DNA of 25,979 nt from the NCBI GenBank assembly GCA_934278005.1, contig CAKQWG010000023.1, positions 1 through 25,979 on the forward strand, read 5' to 3'. How positions within the stretch are numbered: the stretch's first letter is position 1; each line of letters starts with the position of its first letter. Both the position numbers and the translations under genes were made by a program. The notes beneath the pieces were generated by a model. The model saw only the letters and a list, made by a program, of their open reading frames with translations. It searched no databases and was not told where the DNA came from. Of this stretch, positions 7,832 through 16,815 are shown one piece after another. Source of the stretch: an uncultured Pirellulaceae bacterium. Lineage in GTDB: Bacteria; Planctomycetota; Planctomycetia; Pirellulales; Pirellulaceae.

Positions 7832-8638
7832 CTATGCGAGTGGCAACCGCAGACCATCGTAGGCCAGCTCCACTCCGGCCGGTAGCATTTGATTGGTCTG
7901 CTCGTACTCGAGATCGTGGCTGATGTGAGTTAACAGAGCCCGCTTGGGAGCGATGCGCCGGATAACCTGCAGCGCGCCGTCAAGATTGAAGTGCGTCGGA
8001 TGCGGGGCATGGCGCAGTGTATCGAGGATCAGTATTTCCACGCCGGCCAACGCTGCGAAGCTCTCGGGTGGAATGAAATTGGTGTCGGTGCAGTAGGCAA
8101 TGTTTCCAATCCGAAAGCCGAGCACATTATAATTCGGACCATGCATCAGTCGCAGCGGCTGCACCTTGGCACCCAATACGTGAAAGGCGTCGAGCCCAAT
8201 TGTGCGGAATTCCAATCGCGGTATCGCACCAGCATGCGTCTGCGGACCATGGTTGAACGCGTAGTCATAGCTGTGCCGAATACGCAGTTCCACGTTCGGC
8301 TCGCAGTACAGTGGTACGGGCCCGTCGATGTAGAATGCAAACAGCCGCAGGTCGTCCAGGCCAAATAGATGGTCCGCATGTTCGTGCGTATAGGCTACTG
8401 CATGGGCCACACCCAACCCTTCCCGCAGAAACTGAGTGCGCAAATCAGGCGTGGTATCAATCAGCAGATTCCCCTCCGGCAAGCCCCAGATCACCGAGGA
8501 TCGCAGCCGTTTATTGCGTGGATTGGTGCTCAAGCAAACCGAGCAACCACAGCCCATGGTGGGAACCCCCACCGACGTGCCAGTCCCCAGAAATATTAGC
8601 TGGCCTGTGATGTCTGCGCTATGAAAGTTGGTGGGCAC
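7832..8638 (-). CDS. MBL-fold metallohydrolase, PhnP-like
   Basis: This 268-residue protein has the metallo-beta-lactamase motif THEHADH (84-90) and later metal-ligand candidates in YCTDTNF and LLTHISHD. The N-terminal GTGTSVGVPTMGCGCSVC (18-35) carries the Cys cluster typical of PhnP, a cyclic phosphodiesterase that uses a structural zinc. PhnP proper works in phosphonate catabolism, but no phn gene is present here, so a general phosphodiesterase or RNase-Z-like hydrolase role is more cautious. The start appears to be GTG at 8638; no strong Shine-Dalgarno is seen and there is no nearby ATG in frame. It is followed on the same strand, after 250 bp, by the cysteine desulfurase-like gene. Confidence 0.85.
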   Translation of the reverse strand: MPTNFHSADITGQLIFLGTGTSVGVPTMGCGCSVCLSTNPRNKRLRSSVIWGLPEGNLLIDTTPDLRTQFLREGLGVAHAVAYTHEHADHLFGLDDLRLFAFYIDGPVPLYCEPNVELRIRHSYDYAFNHGPQTHAGAIPRLEFRTIGLDAFHVLGAKVQPLRLMHGPNYNVLGFRIGNIAYCTDTNFIPPESFAALAGVEILILDTLRHAPHPTHFNLDGALQVIRRIAPKRALLTHISHDLEYEQTNQMLPAGVELAYDGLRLPLA

Positions 8639-8904
8639 GGATCAGTTACTGACTGCTACGAGGCGGCGAATTTACAAACACATGATAGAATCTTCCTTGC
8701 GGAGCAAGGCCAACAATTGCTAAGCTCAGGGCACTGGGCTGCGGTCGGGCGGGTCAAGCCGACTCCAGATTCTAGCAATGCAGTCAAATTTGTCAGTAAC
8801 CCAGCCTTGAGATGCGGCCTGATGCTTAAAATCCCAGAAATCATGCTGACAAACGCCCCCGGACAGGGCCCGCACCTCAACCCTGGCTCCCAGGAAGCTC
8901 GCCC

Positions 8905-9726
8905 ATGCTAGTCAGTAGTCGACCCTCGCGAACTCTATGGATGCTGGGTCAGCTCATGGCAGCCCTGTTAGTTGCGCAAGTGGCAAGAGCTCAGCCGGTG
9001 CGCCTGCCGCCCGCCAGTCCGCACAACCAGACTCTGGCCACGCCGCAGCTCATCGGTTGGCTGACGAATATGGTCCACGACAACTTGCCGCCGACCTATG
9101 AAGACGATCGCAAGTGGGGGCTGCAAAAAGAAGTCTGGGATGGCGTCAAATTTTGGCGAGAAAACGGGCACCTGGAAACCAAGCGCCGCACCAAACTGGT
9201 TAACTCGGGGACATGGACACGCTACAGCATCGCCATCGTGGAACCCGATAAGAACCTGCACGTCATCTTCAACCGCTTAGAACTGCTTCCCGATAGCCGC
9301 ATCGCCTTTGAGATCTCCGTAGACTGTCCGCTGGAGGTGTCAGGCAGACTCAGTCAATGGGCGCGCGATGTGCAAGTTGTCAGCATCAGCGCCGACGCGG
9401 AGGCAACCTGCCAACTGCGGATTGCCGGCACGGTGCAGTTTCAAATGAATGTGCTCAAGATACCGCCGGATATCAAGCTCAAGCCTCATGTGGATTACGC
9501 GCACGTTGAACTGACGCACTACCGCGTGCGGCGGATCAGCCAAGTGGGCGGCGACTTTGCGAAAGTGCTCGGCCAAGGCCTACGCGGCGTAGTCGACGAA
9601 AAATTGGCAGATCTGAACAGCAAGATGGCAGACAAGATCAACGGCCAGTTCGACAAGCACAGCCAGCGATTGTCATTCTCAACGCAAGACTGGCTGCATT
9701 CTAAGTTCCCGCTGCCTGCCCATTGA
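8905..9726 (+). CDS. Exported protein of unknown function
   Basis: This is a 273-residue protein. The ATG has a good Shine-Dalgarno (AGGAAG, 8892-8897) eight bases upstream. It begins with a Sec-type signal peptide: Arg-rich start, hydrophobic WMLGQLMAALLVAQVARA, and likely cleavage after ARA (about residue 29). The mature part has no motif I recognise. It reads as mixed alpha/beta, contains amphipathic strands (FEISVDCPLEVSGRL, CQLRIAGTVQFQMNV), and ends in a helix-rich tail (VVDEKLADLNSKMADKINGQF). It may sit in the periplasm. The phosphopantetheinyl transferase gene starts 16 bp downstream, so the two are probably one operon, but I see no functional link. Confidence 0.8.
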   Translation: MLVSSRPSRTLWMLGQLMAALLVAQVARAQPVRLPPASPHNQTLATPQLIGWLTNMVHDNLPPTYEDDRKWGLQKEVWDGVKFWRENGHLETKRRTKLVNSGTWTRYSIAIVEPDKNLHVIFNRLELLPDSRIAFEISVDCPLEVSGRLSQWARDVQVVSISADAEATCQLRIAGTVQFQMNVLKIPPDIKLKPHVDYAHVELTHYRVRRISQVGGDFAKVLGQGLRGVVDEKLADLNSKMADKINGQFDKHSQRLSFSTQDWLHSKFPLPAH

Positions 9727-9742
9727 CTTCCGGAGCCGCCCA

Positions 9743-10525
9743 GTGCTACCTCTCTCACGTCCTGCGCGGCAAGCGCATCTGTCCACGGTCTCCTTGGCCG
9801 CCAGCGAATCGCAGCTCCTGCAAGCGGCCCGAGCCCTGGACGCGCAAGAGATGGCCCGCGCCAACCGCTTCGCGCATGCCGACGTGCGGCGTCGTTATAT
9901 CATGTGCCGCAGCAGACTGAGACACCTGTTGGCCCAGCGGTTGGATATCGCAGCGAAAGAGGTCGCATTTCGGTACGAGCGTTGGGGCAAGCCGCAGTTG
10001 GCCAAGCAGCGCCAACCAGCCCTGCATTTCAATGTCAGCCATTCCGGAGATTGGGCCTTAATCCTGCTAGCTGCCGAGCCGGTGGGCGTTGATCTAGAAA
10101 TTATGAACCCACGCACGCAGTTGCGCGGCATCGCCTCACAGATACTTAGCGAACGCGAACGGCTCGCCTGGCAAAGGCTTACGCCGCCGCTCCAAGAACT
10201 CAACACATGGCGCTTGTGGGTCTGCAAAGAAGCCCTGCTCAAGGCCATGGGCCTAGGGATCGCGGAGGGTTTAAAGCAAGTCAGCCTGCCACTGCCCGTG
10301 CCCAGCCATGGCGCTCCCTTTTCACCAGATGCGATCGATGGCGCGCTGCAGATGCACCTCGATGATGATGGTACCTGTGGCCAAAATCACTGGATCGACA
10401 GTCGCGCCTGGCGTGTGCAACTGCTCGACCTGCCCGCCCTGTGCCCCGTGATTGCCGAACCAGCAGTTGGCTGGCAAGCAGCGGTGTGCTTGCCGAGCGG
10501 CGTGGAGTTGCTTTGTAGCTGTTAA
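9743..10525 (+). CDS. Sfp-type 4'-phosphopantetheinyl transferase
   Basis: This is a 260-residue protein starting at GTG, with CGGAG (9731-9735) at suitable spacing. The three PPTase signatures are present: FNVSHSGDW (96-104), GVDLE (115-119, Mg ligands D117/E119) and WVCKEALLKAMG (159-170, E163 and K162/K167). It would transfer the phosphopantetheine arm from coenzyme A to a serine of a carrier protein (acyl, peptidyl or aryl). The two-part, roughly 230-260 aa architecture is that of Sfp/HetI enzymes rather than the ~120 aa AcpS. No carrier protein, polyketide or peptide synthase is in the window, so its substrate is unknown. The C-terminal 90 residues are less conserved. Confidence 0.9.
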   Translation: MLPLSRPARQAHLSTVSLAASESQLLQAARALDAQEMARANRFAHADVRRRYIMCRSRLRHLLAQRLDIAAKEVAFRYERWGKPQLAKQRQPALHFNVSHSGDWALILLAAEPVGVDLEIMNPRTQLRGIASQILSERERLAWQRLTPPLQELNTWRLWVCKEALLKAMGLGIAEGLKQVSLPLPVPSHGAPFSPDAIDGALQMHLDDDGTCGQNHWIDSRAWRVQLLDLPALCPVIAEPAVGWQAAVCLPSGVELLCSC

Positions 10526-10656
10526 CGCCGAGCGTGCAACCCACCCAAACGAATAGATGCGAAGCGTGCTGGGGGACAGACCGAATTTATTGCCTCAGCG
10601 GCTGGCAAGAACAGAGTGCCCCGATCGATAGTGCCGTTCGCGATTCCTGCCGCCAA

Positions 10657-11997
10657 CTAGACCAGCCCACTTAGAACACCATCACCGCAGAAGTCCGGAT
10701 TGCCGAAGCTTTCGGTGGGATGCCCCATCGCCGCGCAGAGCGTCATCAACAAGCGGTTGTGATAAACACCCTTGAAGTCGATGGCTTGCCCAGTCTTGAA
10801 GCCCAGGCCGCCGCCGACCAGTACAAAGGGAATGTTGTCGCGCGTGTGCGAGTTGCCCTTGCCTAATTCATTGGTCCATACCAGCGTCGTGTTATCGAGC
10901 ATCGAACCTGAACCGCCCGGCTCGGGCGTTTCGGCCAATCGCTTGGCCAAATAGGCCACTTGCTCGCAATACCACGTGTTAATCTTGACCAGCTTCTCGT
11001 ACGCATCTTCATTGCTGTCCGGTTCGTGCGACAGACCGTGGTGCCCTTCGTCAATTCCAAGCCAACGCATCACCGGCTGCCCAACGCTATTGGTGATTTG
11101 GAAGGTGGCGATGCGCGCCATATCGGCTACGAAGCTGTGGACCAGCATATCCATTTGCATGCGAGTGATGAGCGGAATATTGTCATTCTCTTCATTCACA
11201 TTAGGAGGCAACTGAGGCAATGCATGGCCCATCGCCGCCTGGGGCTGCGATAGCTCTGTCTGCAACTCCAGCTCCAATTCGCGGACCATCTGCAAATGGC
11301 CGCGCAGCAGTTGCCGGTCTTCATGGCTGATCAGCGATTCGACCTTGCGGAAATCGGCGGTTAAATCATCTAGCACGCTGGCCAGCAGCTCGCGGTTCTT
11401 GGTCTGACCGTAGAGCTTGTCAAACATCTGATAGGGGTTATCGATCGGAGCCACGGGCTGATTGGGGCCCGAGTAGGACATCCGCGTCCAAGTATCGGCT
11501 CGGTCTGGCACCATGACCCCCATTTCCAACGAACCGAAGCGAGTCCGCGTCGCTGGATCGGCCTGCAATTTATTTTTTAGGTATTGGTCTACCGAGATGC
11601 CCATGGACCATCCGGCCGGCGTATCCGATCCGCCTTGCACGTCGCCTGGAAACAGCTCGATGCCAGTCAACAAACAGCCGATCCCGCGCATATGTCCGTC
11701 GCCGTCTCCCTTGATGCGATTGTTCACCCCTTGCAGCGTCATAACCTGCGACTTGAAGCCAGCCAGCGGTTCTAGAATGCGTTTGAATTCAAAATCGCTG
11801 CCCAGCTTCTCTGGCCAGAAGTGTTGAGGGATCACACCGTTGGGGCTAAAGATAAATACCATACGCTGCCGGCGCGCTCCCGCCGCGGACGACTCGCTGC
11901 CGCGCGACAGACTTGGCAGGTTGAGCATCAGGTTGATTGCCGCCGCACTGATGCCGGCATGGGTCAAGAACTCGCGTCGACTGGATTGAGTATTCAT
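10657..11997 (-). CDS. DUF1552 family Tat-exported protein
   Basis: This is a 446-residue protein with a twin-arginine signal at residues 6-30 ([10 protein letters not shown], then a hydrophobic stretch). The body has the hallmarks of the planctomycete DUF1552 family: [16 protein letters not shown], a GDGDGHMRG segment, then VDQYL and near the end [25 protein letters not shown]. These proteins resemble the DUF1501/sulfatase-like exported proteins and often lie next to a DUF1587/DUF1592 cytochrome-like gene; that partner is missing on both sides here. The molecular function is not established. It is presumably periplasmic. It is transcribed away from the RNase Y block across a 965-bp gap. Confidence 0.93.
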   Translation of the reverse strand: MNTQSSRREFLTHAGISAAAINLMLNLPSLSRGSESSAAGARRQRMVFIFSPNGVIPQHFWPEKLGSDFEFKRILEPLAGFKSQVMTLQGVNNRIKGDGDGHMRGIGCLLTGIELFPGDVQGGSDTPAGWSMGISVDQYLKNKLQADPATRTRFGSLEMGVMVPDRADTWTRMSYSGPNQPVAPIDNPYQMFDKLYGQTKNRELLASVLDDLTADFRKVESLISHEDRQLLRGHLQMVRELELELQTELSQPQAAMGHALPQLPPNVNEENDNIPLITRMQMDMLVHSFVADMARIATFQITNSVGQPVMRWLGIDEGHHGLSHEPDSNEDAYEKLVKINTWYCEQVAYLAKRLAETPEPGGSGSMLDNTTLVWTNELGKGNSHTRDNIPFVLVGGGLGFKTGQAIDFKGVYHNRLLMTLCAAMGHPTESFGNPDFCGDGVLSGLV

Positions 11998-12194
11998 GTT
12001 TAGGCAGGCTCCAGTAGTGGATCAACAAGGGAGGGGGGAGGGCTACGCAGCTTGTCAAGCTACGGTTACTCGTATTCTAGCCTTTTTCCTGCGCGGCGAC
12101 GAACTGAAAGTGCTCTCGGCCTCGAATTACTCAGGTTTGCCCTGTTAGCCCTCAGCTCGTCCCAGTGCTGGCGGTGAGCATCGCGTCCCAGCGC

Positions 12195-12241
12195 TCTATC
12201 TATGCATGCGGATAGATAGATGCTCGAGCCGAGCTCGGCTC
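12195..12241. other. Hairpin and 16-bp perfect palindrome
   Basis: TCTATCTAT (12195-12203) pairs with ATAGATAGA (12212-12220) around an eight-base loop. Immediately after, 12226-12241 is a perfect 16-bp palindrome, GAGCCGAGCTCGGCTC. A five-T run occurs about 25 bases further on, too far for a standard intrinsic terminator. The elements could be a protein-binding site or part of a structured RNA. Confidence 0.6.
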
Positions 12242-12483
12242 TGTAAACGCCTGAACCGGGCAGTCTTTTTGGACGGGCGTGGTCAGCGTGCCGGTGATGT
12301 CCAACGGCTACGCGTGGGCTAAATTCGCACGGATTTACTCCCCTAGGGATCCCAGTTGCGGACGGCCAAGGGGGGCGTTACATTGTGTGCTGTCGATTCG
12401 ACGGCTCAGCTTGAGCCGCTTCGACGCGCAGGCTGGATCACCAGGGGCCGCTGAATTTGTCACTGTCTGGATCTGACTGCACC

Positions 12484-12526
12484 TATAAATGGATGTTTCG
12501 CGAATCAATTGAACGTTCGCCGAACG
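12484..12526 (+). promoter_or_regulatory. Possible promoter/operator with clustered palindromes
   Basis: A -10-like TATAAA (12484-12489) is followed by TTCGCGAA (12497-12504), GAACGTTC (12511-12518) and the inverted repeat CGTTCG-C-CGAACG (12514-12526). The -35 region is poor (CACTGT with 17-bp spacing). Clustered GAAC/GTTC half-sites suggest a regulator-binding site, and the position would fit control of the RNase Y block about 440 bp downstream. This is inferred from pattern only. Confidence 0.25.
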
Positions 12527-12962
12527 ACCAAAGATCAACAACCATTGATGCTCTCCTAATCTTCGTGCGCAATCCGCTCTACTGACCCCTACTCCAATCG
12601 AATCAGCGCCTTCCCCCTACACTACACATAGAAATCGAGTTGCTAGTCATGGTGACACTCGGAATTCTTGTTCTCTTGCTGTTGCTAATTACGAACTGGA
12701 CTGTCCAGGTTCGTAGTGCGGCAGTTTGGACTGGTGAAAGTGGATCTAGCCAGACGTCGGCCCGCGAAGCTCGGCAGGGAAAAACACTTGGGATCGGTGT
12801 AAAACGACTGCTTGCTGCCGCACCACTTTTTTTGGCGGTGAGACTCGCGAACCAGCCCTTGCCCGCGCATGCTCAGGACAGCACACTGTGGAACTGTAGG
12901 TCCGCTCAGCCCTTGAGAGGCCGCGATCTTTGTCGTTGCGCACGTAACTACAAAGAAAGGCT

Positions 12963-14591
12963 GTGGCCGTGTTTATTAATACCGATGCTCTAATTGCTTG
13001 GGGCGTTGACTTCGGTCGTTGGTCCCTGGTCGGACAGATCGACTATGGCATTATGGCCATCATCGCCATGGTGGTTGGGTTGCTGCTAGGGGCTTCTGGG
13101 ATTCTGTTAGTCAACCAACTGCGCAGCCGCGAACTGCAGGCCAAGGCAGACGCGATGCTGGCCAACGCCCAAACCGCAGCCGATAATCTTGTACGCTCCG
13201 CTGAGGTCGATGCCAAGGAAGCGGCTGTCCGCCAGAAGTTGAACTTAGAGCAGGAAGGCAAGCAACTGCGGGAGCAAGTTCGCAAGAAGGAGGCTGCGTT
13301 GGAGCGGCGCGAGGAAGCATTGCATCAGTCCGCCGAGGATATGCGCAAGCAGGAGCGCATGGTCGAAGCCAATCAACGTCGCTTAAGCGAGAAGATCGCC
13401 GAGGCTACGGCGCGCGACGAAGAGATGAAGCGTTTGGTACACGAGCAGACGCAGCGGTTGCTCGCCACCAGTGGCCTCAGCCGCGAGGAGGCCAGTCAGC
13501 AACTGCTGCAAGTCATGGAGCACGAACTCGAGAGCGACATTGGCCAGCGCATTCTCAAACACGAGCGACGCGTCAACGAAATCTGTGATCAGAAATCGCA
13601 AGAGATCATTCTCACCGCCATGCAGCGATACGCGGCGGCTCACACGGCCGACTCCACGACCAGTACCGTCGACATCCCCAATGACGAGATGAAGGGCCGC
13701 ATCATCGGTCGCGAGGGGCGCAACATCCGCGCGTTCGAAAAGGCTACGGGCGTCGACGTGATTATCGACGATACACCGGGCGTGGTGATCGTCAGCGGTT
13801 TCGACCCGGTCCGCCGCGAAGTGGCCCGACAATCACTCGATAAGCTCATTGCCGATGGCCGCATCCATCCCTCGCGGATCGAGGAGCTGGTAGCCGAAAC
13901 AGAGAAGGAGCTCGAGAAGTTCATTCGTCGCAAGGGGCAGGAGGCCGCCGAAGAAGTCAATATCGGCGGGCTGCACGAGCGGATAATCTATATGCTCGGA
14001 CGGCTTCACTTCCGCACCAGCTTCAGCCAAAATGTACTGCGGCACAGCGTCGAGGTAGCCTTTTTGTCGGGCATGATGGCCGAGATGATTGGCCTGAATC
14101 CCGACATCGCTCGCCGCGCAGGATTGCTGCATGATATTGGCAAGGCCGCCGATCATGAGCTGGAGGGGGGCCATCCGAAGATTGGCGCCGATCTGCTCAA
14201 GCGACACGGTGAGAAAGAGTTTGTCGTGCATGCCGCACTGGGCCATCACGATCAATTGACTAGCGACTATCCGTATACACTGCTGGTCGCCACAGCCGAT
14301 GCCTGCAGCGCTTCGCGGCCCGGAGCACGCCGCGAGTCGCTGGAGCGCTACATTAAACGCATGGAGGAGCTGGAGTCGATCGCACGCGGCTTCGAAGGAG
14401 TGGAGCAGGCCTTCGCTATCCAGGCCGGTCGCGAGCTGCGCGTCATCGTTAGCGCCCGTCAGACCGACGACGCTAAAGCTGCCAAGGTCTGCCGCGACAT
14501 CGCCAAAGCCTTTGAACAACAGCTGACTTATCCCGGCGAGATAAAAATTACGGTCGTCCGTGAATCGCGCTTTACCGAGGTTGCCCGGTGA
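12963..14591 (+). CDS. rny: Ribonuclease Y
   Basis: This 542-residue endoribonuclease starts at GTG 12963, or more likely GTG 12969, which sits eight bases after AAAGG (12956-12960). It initiates bulk mRNA decay at the membrane. Domains in order are a transmembrane helix (about 27-52, [20 protein letters not shown]), a long coiled coil rich in Glu/Arg/Lys (about 52-200), a KH RNA-binding domain (about 240-300, [15 protein letters not shown]), and an HD metal-dependent phosphohydrolase domain (LLHDIGKA with H390/D391, then HHD). The length is close to the usual ~520 aa. Its stop overlaps the start of the next gene by 4 bp, so translation is probably coupled to the YmdB-type protein, a pairing known from Bacillus-type genomes. 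Confidence 0.96.
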   Translation: MAVFINTDALIAWGVDFGRWSLVGQIDYGIMAIIAMVVGLLLGASGILLVNQLRSRELQAKADAMLANAQTAADNLVRSAEVDAKEAAVRQKLNLEQEGKQLREQVRKKEAALERREEALHQSAEDMRKQERMVEANQRRLSEKIAEATARDEEMKRLVHEQTQRLLATSGLSREEASQQLLQVMEHELESDIGQRILKHERRVNEICDQKSQEIILTAMQRYAAAHTADSTTSTVDIPNDEMKGRIIGREGRNIRAFEKATGVDVIIDDTPGVVIVSGFDPVRREVARQSLDKLIADGRIHPSRIEELVAETEKELEKFIRRKGQEAAEEVNIGGLHERIIYMLGRLHFRTSFSQNVLRHSVEVAFLSGMMAEMIGLNPDIARRAGLLHDIGKAADHELEGGHPKIGADLLKRHGEKEFVVHAALGHHDQLTSDYPYTLLVATADACSASRPGARRESLERYIKRMEELESIARGFEGVEQAFAIQAGRELRVIVSARQTDDAKAAKVCRDIAKAFEQQLTYPGEIKITVVRESRFTEVAR

Positions 14592-16786
14592 CCGCTGTTG
14601 CGCCGCCCGCTGCGCCCCCGGCGGATTGCGTCCGCTTGGTCATGGTCGGAGATATCGTCGGCAAACCCGGCATGCGGATGGCCTGCGCCGCGGTCCCCTG
14701 GTTGCGACGCGAGCTCAAGGCAGATGCAGTGGTAGTCAATGCCGAAAACGCGGCCGACGGATCGGGACTGCGCTGCAAAGACTATCGTCGCCTGATCGAT
14801 CATGGTGTCGACGGCATTACGCTGGGCGACCACGTGTACAGAAAACGCGAAATCATGGAAGTCCTAGAGTCGGCCGACAATATTATTCGACCCGCCAATT
14901 TGCCCACTCAGGCGCCGGGCAAGTCGCTGATGATTTTGCCCATCGCAGATGGCTTGACCCTAGCAGTTATGTGCGTCTTGGGCCGGGTTTTTATGAGGCC
15001 CGTTGACTGCCCGTTCCAAGCCGTCGACCGCTTGCTGGCTGAACTGGACGAATCCCACCCGCAGAATCGGCTGCGAGTGGTTGAGATCCATGCGGAGGCA
15101 ACTAGCGACAAACAACTGATGGGAAGACATTTAGATAGCCGAGTCAGCGGCGTGGTGGGAACTCACACACATGTGGCCACCGCCGACCAGCGGATTCTGC
15201 CTGGTGGCACAGGATTTCAGTGCGACCTGGGGATGACGGGCCCCTTTGAAAGCATCCTGGGCCGCCGCATCGATGCCGTTCAGCAAGCCACGCTGCATGG
15301 TGTGCCCGTTCCGTTTCCGGTTGCCACCGAGGATGTACGACTGAACGGCACCTGGCTAGACTTAGAAAGGCAGACCGGTCGTTGTCGGGATATCGGCCGG
15401 ATCGAATTGCGCGAACAGACGCTGACTGCTTATCAAATAGCAATCCCAGCAGCGGCGACAATTATGACTGAAATCACGACATTCGCGGCACCACGCGTGG
15501 CTGACAGTTGGCGGTGGAGCAAGGATGAACTGGCCGCATGGCAGTTGCAACAGTTCAACCAGCAGCTGGCCGCCATACTACCGGAAAACCGGCTGTACCA
15601 TGCGAAGTATGCTGGCCAGCGACCGCAGCTGAAGCATCTCGACCAGATCGCCGAATTGCCACTGACCACCAAGCAAGAGTTAGTCGATAGCGCGGCGCTC
15701 GATCCGGCCGGTGTCAGCGCTCACCATACCTATTCTTCCGAACGTTACTCGCGTTTGCATCGCACCAGCGGCACATCGGGACGACCGCTGCTGGTGTTTG
15801 ACTCGCACGCGGATTGGCAGTGGTGGTCTGCCACATGGCAACATGTGCTGCAAGCCGCGCAGGTGACTTCCGCGGACCGCGTCTTTTTAGCGTTCTCCTT
15901 TGGCCCCTTCGTCGGATTCTGGTCGGCTCATCAAGCCTGTGTTGATCGTGGGGCGACTGTCATACCCGGCGGCGGGCTGTCCTCCGTTGCGAGGCTTGAA
16001 TTCATGAGACAGACGCAAGCCAACGTGGTGTGCTGCACGCCATCCTACGCCCTGCATCTAGCCCAGATTGCCCGGCGGGAAGGTATTGCACTGGCCGACT
16101 TAGGCGTGCGCTGCTTGATCGTTGCGGGCGAAGCGGGTGGGAGCGTCGCCGCTGTGCGCGCACAGCTCGAACACACTTGGCGGGCACAAGTTATCGATCA
16201 TTCCGGAGCCACCGAAATCGGGCCCTGGGGATTTGGCTGGCCTACTCGGCCCGGACTGCATATTATCGAGAGCAGTTTCATCGCTGAGCTGCTTCCCTTA
16301 ACTGCTGCGACCCACGAGACGGCTAGCCAGGAAACGCAGCTGTGCGAACTGGTGCTTACGTCTCTGGGCCGCTACGGAGCGCCGCTCATCCGCTATCGCA
16401 CCGGTGACGTGGTCTACGCCACAGCCGCGCCAGCAGGATGCAATTTTACGTGGCTTCCCGAAGGGGTGGTGGGCCGGGCGGATGATATGGTTATTATTCG
16501 AGGCGTCAATGTGTTTCCTAGCAGCATTGATGATATCGTGCGGCGAATTGCTGGTATCGGCGAGTATCGCGTGCGTGTGCGACGCGACGGCGCGCTGGAT
16601 AGCTTGCAAATCGAGATTGAAGCTGCGGATGACGAGGCTCAACGGCAGTTGGAGAAGTTGCTGTCGACGCGGCTGGGCCTCCGCATCGCCGTCTGCCGAG
16701 TAGCCCAGGACAGTTTGCAACCGAGCGAGCATAAGGCTCGACGCTGGTTTGACGAGCGCTTCCGAGAAGCTGAGGACGGGCTATAA
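14588..16786 (+). CDS. YmdB-type phosphodiesterase fused to phenylacetate-CoA-ligase-like enzyme
   Basis: This is a 732-residue continuous frame starting at GTG. Residues 16-280 match the TIGR00282/YmdB family (2',3'-cAMP phosphodiesterase): D22, E53/N54 in NAEN, H168 in EIHAEATS, and H193/H195 in [10 protein letters not shown], at YmdB spacing. The residue equivalent to the conserved Asn of GNH is Asp (D81, GDH). Residues about 300-730 match the PaaK/CapK adenylate-forming ligases: RTSGTSGRP (392-400), [36 protein letters not shown], and a C-terminal EHKARR carrying the likely catalytic Lys. An internal ATG at 15464 (residue 293) sits at the domain boundary but has no Shine-Dalgarno, so a lost stop codon between two former genes is possible. 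The ligase substrate is unknown. Confidence 0.85.
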   Translation: MTAVAPPAAPPADCVRLVMVGDIVGKPGMRMACAAVPWLRRELKADAVVVNAENAADGSGLRCKDYRRLIDHGVDGITLGDHVYRKREIMEVLESADNIIRPANLPTQAPGKSLMILPIADGLTLAVMCVLGRVFMRPVDCPFQAVDRLLAELDESHPQNRLRVVEIHAEATSDKQLMGRHLDSRVSGVVGTHTHVATADQRILPGGTGFQCDLGMTGPFESILGRRIDAVQQATLHGVPVPFPVATEDVRLNGTWLDLERQTGRCRDIGRIELREQTLTAYQIAIPAAATIMTEITTFAAPRVADSWRWSKDELAAWQLQQFNQQLAAILPENRLYHAKYAGQRPQLKHLDQIAELPLTTKQELVDSAALDPAGVSAHHTYSSERYSRLHRTSGTSGRPLLVFDSHADWQWWSATWQHVLQAAQVTSADRVFLAFSFGPFVGFWSAHQACVDRGATVIPGGGLSSVARLEFMRQTQANVVCCTPSYALHLAQIARREGIALADLGVRCLIVAGEAGGSVAAVRAQLEHTWRAQVIDHSGATEIGPWGFGWPTRPGLHIIESSFIAELLPLTAATHETASQETQLCELVLTSLGRYGAPLIRYRTGDVVYATAAPAGCNFTWLPEGVVGRADDMVIIRGVNVFPSSIDDIVRRIAGIGEYRVRVRRDGALDSLQIEIEAADDEAQRQLEKLLSTRLGLRIAVCRVAQDSLQPSEHKARRWFDERFREAEDGL

Positions 16787-16815
16787 TCGAATCGCGCTCG
16801 CACGGCGCAGCGGCG

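Larger units (their letters stand above)
11998..12962. other. 965-bp divergent intergenic region
   Basis: The DUF1552 gene is transcribed leftward and the RNase Y block rightward from this gap. I found no convincing gene in most of it. One weak candidate is an ORF from ATG 12649 (or TTG 12640) to 12993 with a hydrophobic start (LGILVLLLLLITNW), but it overlaps the RNase Y start by 31 bp and lacks a Shine-Dalgarno or a recognisable domain. Palindromes at 12196-12241 and 12497-12526 are listed separately. A small RNA or a long 5' leader could lie here. Confidence 0.5.

Noticed and set aside
7580-7885. Possible 101-aa gene in the gap before the PhnP-like gene
   Set aside because: It overlaps the end of the PhnP-like gene and lacks any motif or ribosome-binding site, so it is probably a chance frame in a GC-rich gap.
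12640-12993. Possible 115-117 aa membrane protein before RNase Y
   Set aside because: It has a hydrophobic start but no ribosome-binding site or known domain, and it overlaps the RNase Y start. Kept only as a note under the gap.
13833-14519. 228-aa antisense frame within RNase Y
   Set aside because: RNase Y is clearly coding on the other strand. Long antisense frames arise often in GC-rich genes.
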